Virus record (IMG/VR): IMGVR_UViG_3300030117_000100
Coordinates: 1 to 49,006 of that record
Origin: a virus
Strand: one strand, 5' to 3'
Length of the DNA stretch: 49,006 nucleotides
The position numbers and the translations under genes are program-made. Below the pieces are notes generated by a model, which had not been told where the DNA came from, did no database searches, and saw only the letters and a list, made by a program, of their open reading frames with translations. Positions 1 to 9,748 of this stretch are shown here, in pieces; position 1 is the stretch's first letter, and every line of letters begins with the position of its first letter.

Positions 1-1
1 G

Positions 2-427
2 CTAAACTTTTTTACAAACCAGTACGACAACCTGATGGAAAAGATAGGTAAAGAAGAACTGACAGAAGAGGACTACGAGCTAGAAGAAATCAAATACCAC
101 ATTATGACCTGCATGAAGCAAGCACTTAACAGTGCAAGACCTAGAGGCGGTGTCATTGATGAAGGTAACATGATCTATTTGTTTGACTTAGGTATCAACG
201 CAGCACAGGCACAGGCTGAAGTGTTTGCTTATCTAGAGTGGGAAAACAAGATAATACAAGAAGGTAAAGCACCAGAGCATCAACACACAGTACAATGGCT
301 AGAAGCTTGTGCAGATAAGTGGGCACACTGTCCAGGTGACTTTGCTAACAGTCGTGGCTTTAACATATTAGATAAAACATCTTTAACTAATACACCTCAG
401 TTGGAGGACAAAACAAAGGAGAAATAA
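2..427 (+). CDS. Conserved phage protein of unknown function, 5' end outside window
   Basis: The frame is open from the first bases of the window. A Met codon lies at 35, but no ribosome-binding site precedes it and the frame continues upstream, so the gene probably begins outside. The product is acidic and mostly helical in appearance, with no signal peptide or membrane segment. A central stretch with GVIDEGNMIYLFDLGINAAQ is the most family-like part. I recognise the style from marine phage genomes but know no function. It sits one base before the next gene, in a rightward run of virion-type genes, so a virion or accessory role is possible. Confidence 0.7.
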   Translation, partial: LNFFTNQYDNLMEKIGKEELTEEDYELEEIKYHIMTCMKQALNSARPRGGVIDEGNMIYLFDLGINAAQAQAEVFAYLEWENKIIQEGKAPEHQHTVQWLEACADKWAHCPGDFANSRGFNILDKTSLTNTPQLEDKTKEK

Positions 428-428
428 A

Positions 429-638
429 ATGGGAAAAGATAAAAAGACCCCAATAGTTATTAACAACAAAGAATATTTTGCAGAAGACTTAACAGATCAA
501 CAAAAGAGTATGTTGAATCATATACAAGACTTAGACCGTAAATTAAAAAGTGCTAAGTTTAATGTTGATCAACTCAATGTAGGACGAGAAGCATTTATAA
601 GTATGCTATCTAAATCACTAGAGAATGTAGATGAGTGA
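429..638 (+). CDS. Small acidic helical protein (DUF6447-like by memory)
   Basis: The product has 69 aa. It opens with a short beta-like part (PIVINNKEYFAEDL), followed by a predicted coiled-coil helix (SMLNHIQDLDRKLKSAKFNVDQL). The layout resembles a small family I remember as DUF6447, though this is not verified. It starts one base after the previous stop, after a GGAG-type site, and overlaps the next gene by eight bases, so all three are probably translated together. Function unknown. A chaperone or assembly role would fit its position before large virion proteins, but that is inference. Confidence 0.7.
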   Translation: MGKDKKTPIVINNKEYFAEDLTDQQKSMLNHIQDLDRKLKSAKFNVDQLNVGREAFISMLSKSLENVDE

Positions 639-885
639 CATCAAACTTACCCCAGAAGATCTAGAAGAGATGCTAGACAATGCAGCTAGACGTGGTGCTA
701 AAGAGGCACTACGTTCTATTGGGTTACTTGATGATGATGCAGCTAAAGATATCATAGAGATGCGTAGTCTTCTGGAGGCATGGAGAGACACAAGAAAGTC
801 TGTCTGGTCAACAATAGTAAAAGTAACCACTGTCGCACTGCTAACATTTATTGCAGGTGCAGTGTGGATGACAATGGGTAAATAA
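631..885 (+). CDS. DUF6127-like small membrane protein
   Basis: The product has 84 aa. The N-terminus is soluble (LTPEDLEEMLDNAARRGAKEA), followed by a conserved-looking middle (DDDAAKDIIEMRSLLEAWRD) and one C-terminal membrane span (about residues 61-80). This order matches a family I remember as DUF6127, common in alphaproteobacterial phages and prophages near tail genes. It starts within the end of the previous gene. A single-span protein beside tail and ejection genes could be virion-associated or holin-like, and the sequence cannot decide between these. Confidence 0.75.
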   Translation: MSDIKLTPEDLEEMLDNAARRGAKEALRSIGLLDDDAAKDIIEMRSLLEAWRDTRKSVWSTIVKVTTVALLTFIAGAVWMTMGK

Positions 886-895
886 GGAATAAGAT

Positions 896-3800
896 ATGAG
901 TATTACACAAGTAACAGATGTATATGGCAATGTTCGAACTTTTGGTAGTAGTGGGGAAGATCAAAGAGATGCTAGAGCTTATCAAGCTGGTGTAGATAGA
1001 GATGCAGCTTTACTAGAAGCTGCTAAAACTGGTGATTACTCTAATATTCCAGGTTATAGTAATATGTCTGGTCGTGATAGGGCTGAGATTGAACAGAAAG
1101 GTGCTAACATATTACGACAAAGTAATATGATGCAAGGGCAACTTACTGGTGATTATAGTGGTGCTAGTAAATATGCTCCTGTACTATTAGAAGGAAGTAG
1201 CCTTCAAAGATTTAATGAAGGTAAAGGTTATGCTGTTTATGACTCTTTTACAGCCGCAGACGGAACACAGTATCTAGCTGTAGCAGGTAAAAACTCTAGT
1301 TTTATTCAAAAAGTAAATCCCGATGGTACTACTGAAAGAGTAGCGGCTCCACCTAAAGTAAGTAGTATGGGGGTAAATATTAGTAAGAACACTGTTAGAG
1401 GTGTTTCGCCAGGTAAATATGGAAGTATTAAAGGTGGTACTAGAAGTAAAAATGTTAATAGAGTTTTAGATGCATTTGGAGATTTTACTTCTAATCTTGA
1501 TATTACAACGGACACTATTACAGATGACACTACAGATACTACAGATGACACTACAGATACTACAGATGACACTACAGCAAACACTGGTGTAGGTGTAGGT
1601 GGAGCACCAGCTGGAGATATTGATTTAGATTCTACTTTTTCAAGCGCAGACTTTACTTCTGTAACTCCTCCTACTGATGTAATAAATGTAGGTGCAGGTG
1701 AAGTTGCTCCAATAGATCCTAACGTTTCTCAGACAGTAAATCAAGCTGTTAGTGGTGTTAATTATCAACCTATAACTCCTAGTGATTTTACCGTTACTCA
1801 GACCACTGGAACTCCAGGTTCTATAACATCTCCTACCACAGGTTATGTTGGGGGTAATGTATCACCTCAAGCAAACGTTACTGGTACATTTACACAACCT
1901 GTATCAACTGCAGGAATGTCTGCGGTGCCAGGATCTATAATGTACAAAACACAGTATGCAGGTACACAAGGTGCCGTACCACAAGGCACTGTTGCAACTG
2001 CTCCTGCAACTGGTCAAAATATACAAACAGGTTATGAACAACATCCATATATAAATAGACAAACTACTCAGGAAATAATGGTAACAGAGTTTAACGGTCA
2101 GCCTGTTACATATGTACCACCAGGATTTGTTAGAAAATTTCCTAGAAAAGCACTTTCTACTCAAGCAACATCAGTAGATAAAAATATAACTGGTGTAACT
2201 AATATGGCTGAAGGTGGTGATGTAAATAAAGACGCTATGTTAGCTACAAGATTATTAGGTTTTGAAGGACAACCTAATGAGCTAGAAAAATTTCTAGAAG
2301 AAAATCCAAATGCATCTGCTCGTATGAATTTATATAAAGATGCTATGAATAGTATGAATACAAATATAGTTCCTAAACAAGCTACCATAGCAGGACAACC
2401 CCATAGGCTTGCTTATGTAAATCCTCAAGAAGAACAAATGTTAAAAAATGCAGGTGGTTCAGGACAACCTTCTTTTGGAGGCATCCCTGCTTTTTTTACC
2501 ATAGGTAAAGGAACCACAGTAGGTGAAGTAATTACAGATCCTATAGCAAAAGTTACGTATACTTGGAATGGAAATAGTTGGGATATGGTAGATGAGACAG
2601 GTAGATCTCTAGGTTCAACTCCAGGTCTCGGACCTTCACCAGGTGGTGATGTAAACAAAGATGCTATTGTCGATACTTTCCCATCGGCTGCAGGACAAGG
2701 TGTAAATACAGATCAGTTTAGAGCTATGCAGCAAGGTCTTATTACTCAGACTATGCAACCAAGACAGGCTACAGTTGCAGGTATGATACCTAATGCATAT
2801 GACTTTATACCTGTAGATGCAGGTATGGCTGTGCCACAAGCACCATTTGCAGAAGCTGCTACTGCAGGTACAACATCTGTAGCAGGTCAGCCTATCTTAC
2901 CTAATGTACAAACTGCAAGTACAACTGCAACTCAACCTGATGTTGAAAGGCAAACTGATGCTTTAACAGCTCAAACTTTAAGTACTTTAACAAGAGATAT
3001 TACTGGTCAAACTCAAGATACAAGTTCTGTTTCAGGATTAGGTCCAGTAACAGGTACAGCTCAAACAGTTCAAAGTGTTGCAGCACAGGCAGGAGATCCT
3101 GTTCCTACAAGAACTGTAGATCTTACCCCAGGTGCTGAAGAACTTGTAAGAGGTACTGGTGTTGATCAAGCTAGAGTAGGTCAAGCTTTTGGAACTGGTG
3201 AAATACAAGCTGCATCTGTACAAACTGAACTAGCAAATCTTATGTCTCAGTTTGATGATGGTCAAACTCCTGCATGGGCTGCAGGGTCTATGCGCAGAGC
3301 TACTGCAGTAATGGCACAAAGAGGACTTGGTGCTTCATCTCTTGCAGGTCAGGCTATTGTACAAGCAGCTATGGAAGCTGCACTACCCATTGCACAGATT
3401 GATGCAAGTAACAAACAACAAGTAGCTTTGTTTAAAGCTGAACAAAGAGCCAAGTTTTTACAGATAGACTTTGATCAGGCTTTTCAAGCTAAGGTTATAA
3501 ATGCAGCAAGAGTATCTGAGATAGCTAACATGAATTTTAATGCAGATCAACAGATTGCATTAGAGAACTCAAGAGCTGCAAATACTGTAAATCTTGCTAA
3601 CTTAAATAATAGACAAGCTCTATTATTATCTGAAGCTGCTGCACTTGCTAATCTAGACATGGCAAATTTAAGCAACTTACAACAAGCTCAAGTACAGAAT
3701 GCACAAAACTTTTTGCAGATGGATATGGCTAATTTAAATAATAGTCAACAAACTGAGATATTTAAAACACAACAAAATATAGCCTCAGTGCTTAGTGATG

Positions 3801-4348
3801 CTGCTGCTGAAAATGCTGCAGAGCAGTTTAATGCACAGAGTGAGAATCAGAGAAACCAGTTCTTTTCTAACTTGTCGTCTATTGTGTCGCAGTTCAATGC
3901 GTCTCAGTCAAATGCTATGGATCAGTTTAATTTAAATAACGTTAACTCTTTGAGAAAATTTAACTCTGAGGTACAGCAACAACGGGATTTATTTAACGCT
4001 CAAAATGGTTTAGTGATAGCTCAAGCTAATGCTAAATGGAGACAAAATATTGCAACTTTAAATACTGCTGCTCAAAATGAAAGTAACATGGATTTTGCTA
4101 AAACTATAAATGCTTTGTCAGCTAAGAATCTAGATGAGATATGGCAGAGAGAACGTGATATAATGAGTAATGCTTTTATTTCTTCTGAGTCAGCAATGGA
4201 TAGAGCACTTCAAATTATTCTGGGAGATAAATCTTTAGAGTCTGTTAGATTACAACTAGAAGCTAAAGAAGATATAGCTGATACAGAACTTCTTAGTAGA
4301 TTTTTATTCGGAGGCTCTGGTGACGGTGGTTTTAGTTTATTTCCGTAA
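896..4348 (+). CDS. Very large Q/N- and T-rich virion-type protein (1150 aa)
   Basis: The N-terminal part is followed by a Thr/Asp repeat (residues about 205-228). A long low-complexity middle rich in T, G, P and Q comes next, holding GG elements in AEGGDVNKDA and PGGDVNKDA. The last third (about residues 790-1120) is an Ala/Asn/Gln-rich helical region with recurring ANLN- and NAQNFLQMDMANL-type units, likely a long coiled coil. No enzyme motif is visible. Size, composition and position next to another giant gene suggest an internal virion or tail-associated protein. Start: ATG after AAGGAATAAGAT. The role is inferred from context only. Confidence 0.75.
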   Translation: MSITQVTDVYGNVRTFGSSGEDQRDARAYQAGVDRDAALLEAAKTGDYSNIPGYSNMSGRDRAEIEQKGANILRQSNMMQGQLTGDYSGASKYAPVLLEGSSLQRFNEGKGYAVYDSFTAADGTQYLAVAGKNSSFIQKVNPDGTTERVAAPPKVSSMGVNISKNTVRGVSPGKYGSIKGGTRSKNVNRVLDAFGDFTSNLDITTDTITDDTTDTTDDTTDTTDDTTANTGVGVGGAPAGDIDLDSTFSSADFTSVTPPTDVINVGAGEVAPIDPNVSQTVNQAVSGVNYQPITPSDFTVTQTTGTPGSITSPTTGYVGGNVSPQANVTGTFTQPVSTAGMSAVPGSIMYKTQYAGTQGAVPQGTVATAPATGQNIQTGYEQHPYINRQTTQEIMVTEFNGQPVTYVPPGFVRKFPRKALSTQATSVDKNITGVTNMAEGGDVNKDAMLATRLLGFEGQPNELEKFLEENPNASARMNLYKDAMNSMNTNIVPKQATIAGQPHRLAYVNPQEEQMLKNAGGSGQPSFGGIPAFFTIGKGTTVGEVITDPIAKVTYTWNGNSWDMVDETGRSLGSTPGLGPSPGGDVNKDAIVDTFPSAAGQGVNTDQFRAMQQGLITQTMQPRQATVAGMIPNAYDFIPVDAGMAVPQAPFAEAATAGTTSVAGQPILPNVQTASTTATQPDVERQTDALTAQTLSTLTRDITGQTQDTSSVSGLGPVTGTAQTVQSVAAQAGDPVPTRTVDLTPGAEELVRGTGVDQARVGQAFGTGEIQAASVQTELANLMSQFDDGQTPAWAAGSMRRATAVMAQRGLGASSLAGQAIVQAAMEAALPIAQIDASNKQQVALFKAEQRAKFLQIDFDQAFQAKVINAARVSEIANMNFNADQQIALENSRAANTVNLANLNNRQALLLSEAAALANLDMANLSNLQQAQVQNAQNFLQMDMANLNNSQQTEIFKTQQNIASVLSDAAAENAAEQFNAQSENQRNQFFSNLSSIVSQFNASQSNAMDQFNLNNVNSLRKFNSEVQQQRDLFNAQNGLVIAQANAKWRQNIATLNTAAQNESNMDFAKTINALSAKNLDEIWQRERDIMSNAFISSESAMDRALQIILGDKSLESVRLQLEAKEDIADTELLSRFLFGGSGDGGFSLFP
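1520..1577 (+). repeat. 21-bp in-frame tandem repeat, about 2.75 copies
   Basis: The unit starting acagatgacactacagatac is repeated at 1520, 1541 and 1562 (the last copy partial). It encodes TDDTTDT-type heptads inside the 1150-aa protein. The copies are nearly identical at DNA level, so the tract is recent or maintained and may vary in length between relatives. Confidence 0.9.
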
Positions 4349-4375
4349 TAAAATATTAATTAAGGATATATAGAT

Positions 4376-4651
4376 ATGAGTTTTAATTATAGAAAAGCAT
4401 ATGCAGATTTACACGAAGCTATTAAAGCAGGTGGTTTAACTGCAGTAAAAGCTTCTAAAAGTGTACGAGAGTCAAGGCAAGGTTTGATGAGTTCTAATGC
4501 ATCTAAAGTAGAAGAAATGATAGAGGATGATTACTCTGATGATACTCGTGTATTAAGAAAGTTTAATGATGTTAAAGAGTCTAATGAAAGACTAATAGAA
4601 AGAATTAAAGCTGAAATAGAAGTTGAAGGGGATAAAGATGAAGATAACTGA
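4376..4651 (+). CDS. Small helical hypothetical protein (91 aa)
   Basis: The product is charged and fully helical-looking, with a basic N-terminal half and an acidic end (EVEGDKDEDN). It follows the 1150-aa gene after a 27-base gap containing AAGGATATA before the ATG. It overlaps the next gene's start by 14 bases. I do not recognise it. Its place between large virion genes suggests a small structural or assembly factor. Confidence 0.65.
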   Translation: MSFNYRKAYADLHEAIKAGGLTAVKASKSVRESRQGLMSSNASKVEEMIEDDYSDDTRVLRKFNDVKESNERLIERIKAEIEVEGDKDEDN

Positions 4652-5132
4652 TAGACCAATACCAGGTCAATCTTTAACGGCTGAACCAAGAAGTCAGCCT
4701 TTTGAAAGACCCCCTGAAATAGTTGATCCGATAGAAGCTATAGATGCACATATAGATAACCTTTCTAATAAAGGTGCAGTAGAAGATTTAATTTATTTTG
4801 CTGAGTTTGGTGTAGATCTAGTTACCTTAGTTCAAGGCATACTTAGAAGTGCTGTCATGGAAGGTATACATAGTATTGATGTAAGTTTAATAATTGCACC
4901 TGTTTTACATGAACATATCAAAGGTATACTAGATGCTTCTGGAGTAGAGTACGAAGAAGGTTTTGAGGATAAAGAAGGTGAAAAAGTTTTAAACTATAAA
5001 CGTGATGTAGAACGTGCAAAGAGAATGTTGGGTCAATTAGATCCTGAACCAGAGGTTGTAGAAGAAAAAGAAGAACCTATGGAAGTAATAAAAGAGCCAG
5101 AAGCTAAAACTGGTCTAATGGCGAGGATGTAA
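4638..5132 (+). CDS. Conserved marine-phage structural-module protein (164 aa)
   Basis: I chose the ATG at 4638, which follows AAGGGGATAAAG, rather than the in-frame TTG at 4623. The N-terminus (ITDRPIPGQSLTAEPRSQPF ERPPE) is proline-rich. The middle has a hydrophobic helical domain (YFAEFGVDLVTLVQGILRSA, then SLIIAPVLHEHIKGILDASG), and the C-terminus is acidic (about residues 130-155). This pattern recurs in uncultured marine podophages in my memory, always near large internal proteins. Function is not known to me. It overlaps the previous gene and is three bases from the next, so it belongs to the same transcript. Confidence 0.75.
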   Translation: MKITDRPIPGQSLTAEPRSQPFERPPEIVDPIEAIDAHIDNLSNKGAVEDLIYFAEFGVDLVTLVQGILRSAVMEGIHSIDVSLIIAPVLHEHIKGILDASGVEYEEGFEDKEGEKVLNYKRDVERAKRMLGQLDPEPEVVEEKEEPMEVIKEPEAKTGLMARM

Positions 5133-5134
5133 TC

Positions 5135-5992
5135 ATGGGTTGGAACTCTCAAGGAGCACTTAACTATCTAAAAGATCGGGATCTTAGAAGAGAGAAGGAA
5201 GAAGAAAGAGCACTAGAAAGAGAAAACGCATTGTTTGCTCTGACTCTTGAAAGCATGAAAGCTAGAAATAAATATCGTACTGGTGAAAAATATACCTCAG
5301 CTGTAAGTGCAAATAAAACTTTACGTACCAATCTTATGAATGCTGATTTAACTCCAGAAGATTTAGCTTTCTATGAGCCTATACTAGAAGATCCTTTTGC
5401 TTCAAAATTTGTAGAAGATTTTATAGCAGAACGTGCAGATCAAGGTTTAAATATAACATACTCTATGATACCTAGTATGTTAAATGTTGTATCATCTGAT
5501 GCACCTGAAACTGAAAAGATAGATTTTATAGAAAGAATTACAGGAGCAGATCTTACAGGAAAAGAAGGTAAAGAACTTTATAGAAAGTTGGCAACAGAAA
5601 TAGTCTCTGCTCCAACTGAGATTCAATCAACACTTCTTATTAGTCCAAAACCAGGTATGAATATAAACGTAAAGAACAGAGATGCCTACAATAAAGAGAT
5701 GGTTAAGAAAGTTGAAGCTCAAGTAATGCCTTTAGCTAGAACTATGCGAAATAATTTATTATCAGAGAGGGGCACATCAGACTCTGAGGTGCAAAGATTA
5801 ACAAGACTTATAGAACAAGTTGAATCTGCTGGATCTGGATCAGAAGTTGCATTACAACAATTAATACAAGCAGTTGAATATGATAAAAACTCTTTCAATG
5901 AACTTGTAAGACTATATCCAATGGATTTTGTAAGTTGGGAAACAAATCCATTTTTATCAAGTATACCTGAATTATTTCCAGATTTAGATTAG
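5135..5992 (+). CDS. Hypothetical structural-module protein (285 aa)
   Basis: A strongly charged N-terminal helix (residues about 11-40, many Arg and Glu) leads into a mostly helical soluble protein with no membrane segment or enzyme motif. It has tight spacing on both sides within the rightward module. The charged N-terminal helix suggests coiled-coil packing with another protein. I would place it as a minor virion or ejection-apparatus component, but that rests on context only. Confidence 0.7.
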   Translation: MGWNSQGALNYLKDRDLRREKEEERALERENALFALTLESMKARNKYRTGEKYTSAVSANKTLRTNLMNADLTPEDLAFYEPILEDPFASKFVEDFIAERADQGLNITYSMIPSMLNVVSSDAPETEKIDFIERITGADLTGKEGKELYRKLATEIVSAPTEIQSTLLISPKPGMNINVKNRDAYNKEMVKKVEAQVMPLARTMRNNLLSERGTSDSEVQRLTRLIEQVESAGSGSEVALQQLIQAVEYDKNSFNELVRLYPMDFVSWETNPFLSSIPELFPDLD

Positions 5993-6003
5993 AAGAGTAT
6001 TAA

Positions 6004-9000
6004 ATGGCTCAAGTTACAATACAAGATCTGAGAGATAATTATCCTCAGTATATAGATCTAACAGACGATCAGTTAGCAGAAAAGTATTCTGCAAAGACTG
6101 GTATACAGGTTATGTTTCCTGATTCTGAGATAACTACAGTTCAGGGTCTATTACCTGAAGCTGGGACATATTCTCAAAATGATATGGTTAATGATTCTAT
6201 CTATCCAATTATTGAAGACTATATGTTAGACAGATACGGAACTCAATCTGTAGAAGGTAGATCAAGAGAAGATGTTGTAGATATGTATCTCAACAATCGA
6301 AGAGGTGTGTCTGTAGGAAATACTGTACGTGGTCTATCTGAGATGGACTATATAAATAATATACAAGAAGACAAAGATAAGGTAGCCAGAGCTGCTGCTG
6401 CTTATCAACTGTATGAAAACATGGCAGGTTTGTATAGTAAAGAAACTGATCTAGGTGAAAGAGTAGAAGGCACTGTAGATTTTATAAGAAGTGCTATACT
6501 TGATCCATCAAATTTATTAGCTGGGTTTTTAGGTAGAGCTGCTGCAGGTGGCTCTCTTCGTGTTGGTACAGAGGTAGCTAAAAGAAATGCTTTAAACGAA
6601 ATGAAAAAGCAGCCCACTAAACAGCTAGAAAAAAAAGTTGGTAAAAAAGTATTTGCTGACGGTTTAGAGACTGCACGTAAGGCAGCTAGACAAAAAGTAA
6701 ATGACTATGCTCAAAAAACTTTAGGTAAAACTGCCAAGCAACGTTTACTAACTAAGTCAGCAATCGCAGAGGTAGTTACTGTTGCATCTGTAGATGCTGC
6801 AATAGGTACTGGTATGGAATATCTATACCAAGATGGTCTTGTTGATGTTGATGCACAAGACGATATAAACTATTTTGCAGTTGGTATAGCTGCACTTGGT
6901 GGTATAGTTCTTGGTGGATTACAGGTAGGTTTTATTGCAAGACGTGGTAAATCAGATACCGCAGTACAAACAGCAGAAATACCTGAACCAGAAACTGAAG
7001 GTTTTCTTTCTGAGGCATCACAAGCTATAGGTAAATATCTTGAGCAAGACATTGTGCCTATTTCTAGAGATTGGAAAACAAAAATAAAAGGTGGTGCAGT
7101 ATTATCTAAAGATAGCTTAGATTTTAGCACTGATTTTTTTAAGACATTGTTATTAGGTCATACAAAAGATGATAAGGTTGTTTTTAAAGGTATGACACAG
7201 ATTGCCTACGAGAGAGGTTTTGTTTGGGCAAGACGTTTTGAAGGTGATCGGTTTACCAACTGGATGGCTGATATAATTTCAAGTGTAAGTGATAAAGAAG
7301 CTAGAGCTTATTTAAAAGCTATAGAAAAAGCAACTGGAAATAAAATTATTGTAAAGGATGATGCAGGTAAAGTTATACCTCGTAATAAAGTTACTGGTAA
7401 AGACATAGGAGATATACTTGCATACAAAATGTCAGAGGCAGGTGCAACACTTGGGGCAGCAGGGCAGTCAGCAAAACAACTGGGATTATCTATAAGTGAT
7501 CTAGAGTTAAAAGATTTATATGAGTCTGCTATTGATGCAGGTTTTGTAAAAGACAAAAAGAAACCTAAAGAACCAAGCATAGTGGCAGAATCCTTTGCAA
7601 AAAATCAAAACAGACTAATTAGACTTTTAGTTTCTCACCCATCTACAAGTGCTCTTAACGTTATTGGTTGGGGTGCCAATACAACACTGCAAAGCATGTC
7701 TGATATAACTTTATCTTTGTTATTAGCAGGTAGAGGAACCATACAAAAACTTTTAGGTGATGTAGAGAAAGGTGCTAAGACTCAAAAGTTAGCTGCAAAT
7801 TTAATTAAGTCAAATGCACAAAGAGTTTCTTTTTTATTTGACCCTGACATGACCTACACAGCTTTTGAGTCTGCCCTACAAAGAAACTCTGCTGCTTTAG
7901 AAAGATTAAACAGTGTTCTTCCTGGGGGTGTAGAGGGAACTAATAGATTATTAACAGATGGTAAGTTCAGTGTTGATCAAAAACTTTTAGGTATGAAGAC
8001 TGATGCAAAGATTGATTTTATACAGAAGCTAACTCTCGTACAAGCTCAAGATCTTTATACTAAGTCACAAGAATTTTTGTTTCAGATGGATAAAAAACTT
8101 AGGATGACTACAGGTAAAGGTTGGAATGAATTTTATAGATCACCCGATGCTGCTCAGTATATGGCTACTAAAGAGTATCGTAACATTGAAGCCAGTGCAG
8201 TTGATGATACATTAGAAGCTATATTTTCTAAGTCTTATAAAGGAAGAGACACAATAGGAACTCTAGCAGGATATTTAGAAGATGCTAGGAATATACCTGG
8301 ATTAGGTATGGCAGTACCCTTTGGTAGATTTTTTAACAACACTATAGCTTTTATGGGAAAGAACACTCCTGGCTTAAACATGGTGCTAAGAGGAGCTGGA
8401 TACTATGATAGTATGCCAAAAGGTGAAGCATTTTCTAGGAGTCTAGTTACCGCAGGTATTTTATATACACTATCTGATCAAGAGATAGAAAATGTTAAAC
8501 AAGGACTTCCTGTTTATACTGCTGTAGATCCAATATCAGGACAACTGGTGGATCAGAAGTATGACTTTCCAGTATCAGCGTACAGGATGGGTGCTAGGAT
8601 TGTTGCGTTAAGTCGTATGGGAGAAAGCCAACAGGCAATGTCTATGTTTGGTCAGTTCAGTCAGGACTTTGGTGCCTCTGGTTTATTAAGAAACTTAGAT
8701 ACAGCTCAGAGAGATACACTAGAGGCTATAAAATTTATGGTTGATCCTGAAAGACGTGACATAGTTAAAGGTGCAGAAATTGCTAGTATAACTCTTGCAA
8801 GTCAATTTATAAACCCATTGATAAGACCTTTAGAACCTATAAATATTGCTGTTGGAATTGTAGCAGGACCAGATGCAGCTCCTATAGATAGAAAACAAAA
8901 CAATAGATTAGTTAATAGTGCTTTTAGATATATAGATAATATTTTACCACTATTTATGGGTGAACTAGCAGAACCTAAGCAGACTGCTGCAGGTGGTAAA

Positions 9001-9513
9001 GCTGATATACAAACTACAAAAGTATTAGGTGCAAGAACTATTAGTTTAACTGATACTAAAAGAGTTATGGCTAGGATGGGTTTGAGAGACTTTACATTAG
9101 ATCTAGATAAGAAAGTAAAAGATCTAGCTCCAGCTGCAGCTAATGCTTATCATGGTATCTTTCATGATGTAATAGAGGCTGAGTCTAGTTTACTGCTAGA
9201 GTCCACATGGTTTGAGAGTTTATCTCCAGAGGAAAAGCTTAGGCATTGGAGATCAGAAGTTTTACCTAGAGCAAGAGATTTATCTAAATCTTTTTTAAGA
9301 CTTCAATCTTCTGGACCTGATGATGTTACAAACCAACAGTTTGAAATAGCTAGTAAGTATAATAAAAAAGATATTACAAAAGGTTTAAAAGAATTAAACT
9401 TAGGTGACTTTGATGAGTTAGAATACGAAGAATTATTTATATTGGAGAGGTTCTTGGAGACGCAGGAAGATTTGCAAAATCTTTCGATAGAGATGCAGAG
9501 ATTCGGAGGTTAA
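6004..9513 (+). CDS. Giant putative internal virion / DNA-ejection protein (1169 aa)
   Basis: Last gene of this rightward block, ending 7 bases before a terminator hairpin. The N-terminus (residues 1-50, DLRDNYPQYIDLTDDQLAEK) is a short helical module often seen at the start of large marine-phage virion proteins. A hydrophobic, Gly-rich segment at about residues 295-315 (FAVGIAALGGIVLGGLQVGF) could cross a membrane. The rest is long helical sequence. T7-like phages place very large core proteins here that form the trans-envelope ejection channel, so that role is the best inference. No lysozyme or transglycosylase signature was found by eye. Confidence 0.7.
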   Translation: MAQVTIQDLRDNYPQYIDLTDDQLAEKYSAKTGIQVMFPDSEITTVQGLLPEAGTYSQNDMVNDSIYPIIEDYMLDRYGTQSVEGRSREDVVDMYLNNRRGVSVGNTVRGLSEMDYINNIQEDKDKVARAAAAYQLYENMAGLYSKETDLGERVEGTVDFIRSAILDPSNLLAGFLGRAAAGGSLRVGTEVAKRNALNEMKKQPTKQLEKKVGKKVFADGLETARKAARQKVNDYAQKTLGKTAKQRLLTKSAIAEVVTVASVDAAIGTGMEYLYQDGLVDVDAQDDINYFAVGIAALGGIVLGGLQVGFIARRGKSDTAVQTAEIPEPETEGFLSEASQAIGKYLEQDIVPISRDWKTKIKGGAVLSKDSLDFSTDFFKTLLLGHTKDDKVVFKGMTQIAYERGFVWARRFEGDRFTNWMADIISSVSDKEARAYLKAIEKATGNKIIVKDDAGKVIPRNKVTGKDIGDILAYKMSEAGATLGAAGQSAKQLGLSISDLELKDLYESAIDAGFVKDKKKPKEPSIVAESFAKNQNRLIRLLVSHPSTSALNVIGWGANTTLQSMSDITLSLLLAGRGTIQKLLGDVEKGAKTQKLAANLIKSNAQRVSFLFDPDMTYTAFESALQRNSAALERLNSVLPGGVEGTNRLLTDGKFSVDQKLLGMKTDAKIDFIQKLTLVQAQDLYTKSQEFLFQMDKKLRMTTGKGWNEFYRSPDAAQYMATKEYRNIEASAVDDTLEAIFSKSYKGRDTIGTLAGYLEDARNIPGLGMAVPFGRFFNNTIAFMGKNTPGLNMVLRGAGYYDSMPKGEAFSRSLVTAGILYTLSDQEIENVKQGLPVYTAVDPISGQLVDQKYDFPVSAYRMGARIVALSRMGESQQAMSMFGQFSQDFGASGLLRNLDTAQRDTLEAIKFMVDPERRDIVKGAEIASITLASQFINPLIRPLEPINIAVGIVAGPDAAPIDRKQNNRLVNSAFRYIDNILPLFMGELAEPKQTAAGGKADIQTTKVLGARTISLTDTKRVMARMGLRDFTLDLDKKVKDLAPAAANAYHGIFHDVIEAESSLLLESTWFESLSPEEKLRHWRSEVLPRARDLSKSFLRLQSSGPDDVTNQQFEIASKYNKKDITKGLKELNLGDFDELEYEELFILERFLETQEDLQNLSIEMQRFGG

Positions 9514-9519
9514 AACAAA

Positions 9520-9543
9520 GGGGGCTAAACGCCCCCTCTTTTT
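9520..9543. terminator. Bidirectional rho-independent terminator between convergent operons
   Basis: GGGGGC (9520-9525), loop TAAAC, GCCCCC (9531-9536), then a T-rich tail for rightward RNA. The left flank aaaacaaa gives a weaker T-rich tail for leftward RNA. It sits exactly where the rightward and leftward operons meet. Confidence 0.9.
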
Positions 9544-9748
9544 ATGTGTCATCTTCTAACATGTAATCTGCCCAATCGAAAGATGCTTTTCGTATTTCTT
9601 CCATTCGCCAAGGTTGTCTACCTGTTGCAATAAAGCCACACATAGCTTGACCTGCTAAGTATAATCGAGGTGTTAGTTCTTTTATCTTAGCAGGTTTACG
9701 TTTTTGTTGAGCAAACTTTTTAGCTTCTTCTTCGAGACTCTTTGTCAA
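9542..9748 (-). CDS. Small hypothetical protein, TTG start (68 aa)
   Basis: This is the last gene of the leftward operon. I prefer the TTG at 9748 because AAGGAG lies seven bases before it; a longer frame opens at 9790 without such a site. The product begins basic (TKSLEEEAKKFAQQKRKPAK) and ends with an acidic tail. The centre (LYLAGQAMCGFIATGRQPWR) is conserved-looking. It overlaps the end of the Rmf-like gene by 29 bases. No function recognised. Confidence 0.6.
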   Translation of the reverse strand: MTKSLEEEAKKFAQQKRKPAKIKELTPRLYLAGQAMCGFIATGRQPWRMEEIRKASFDWADYMLEDDT

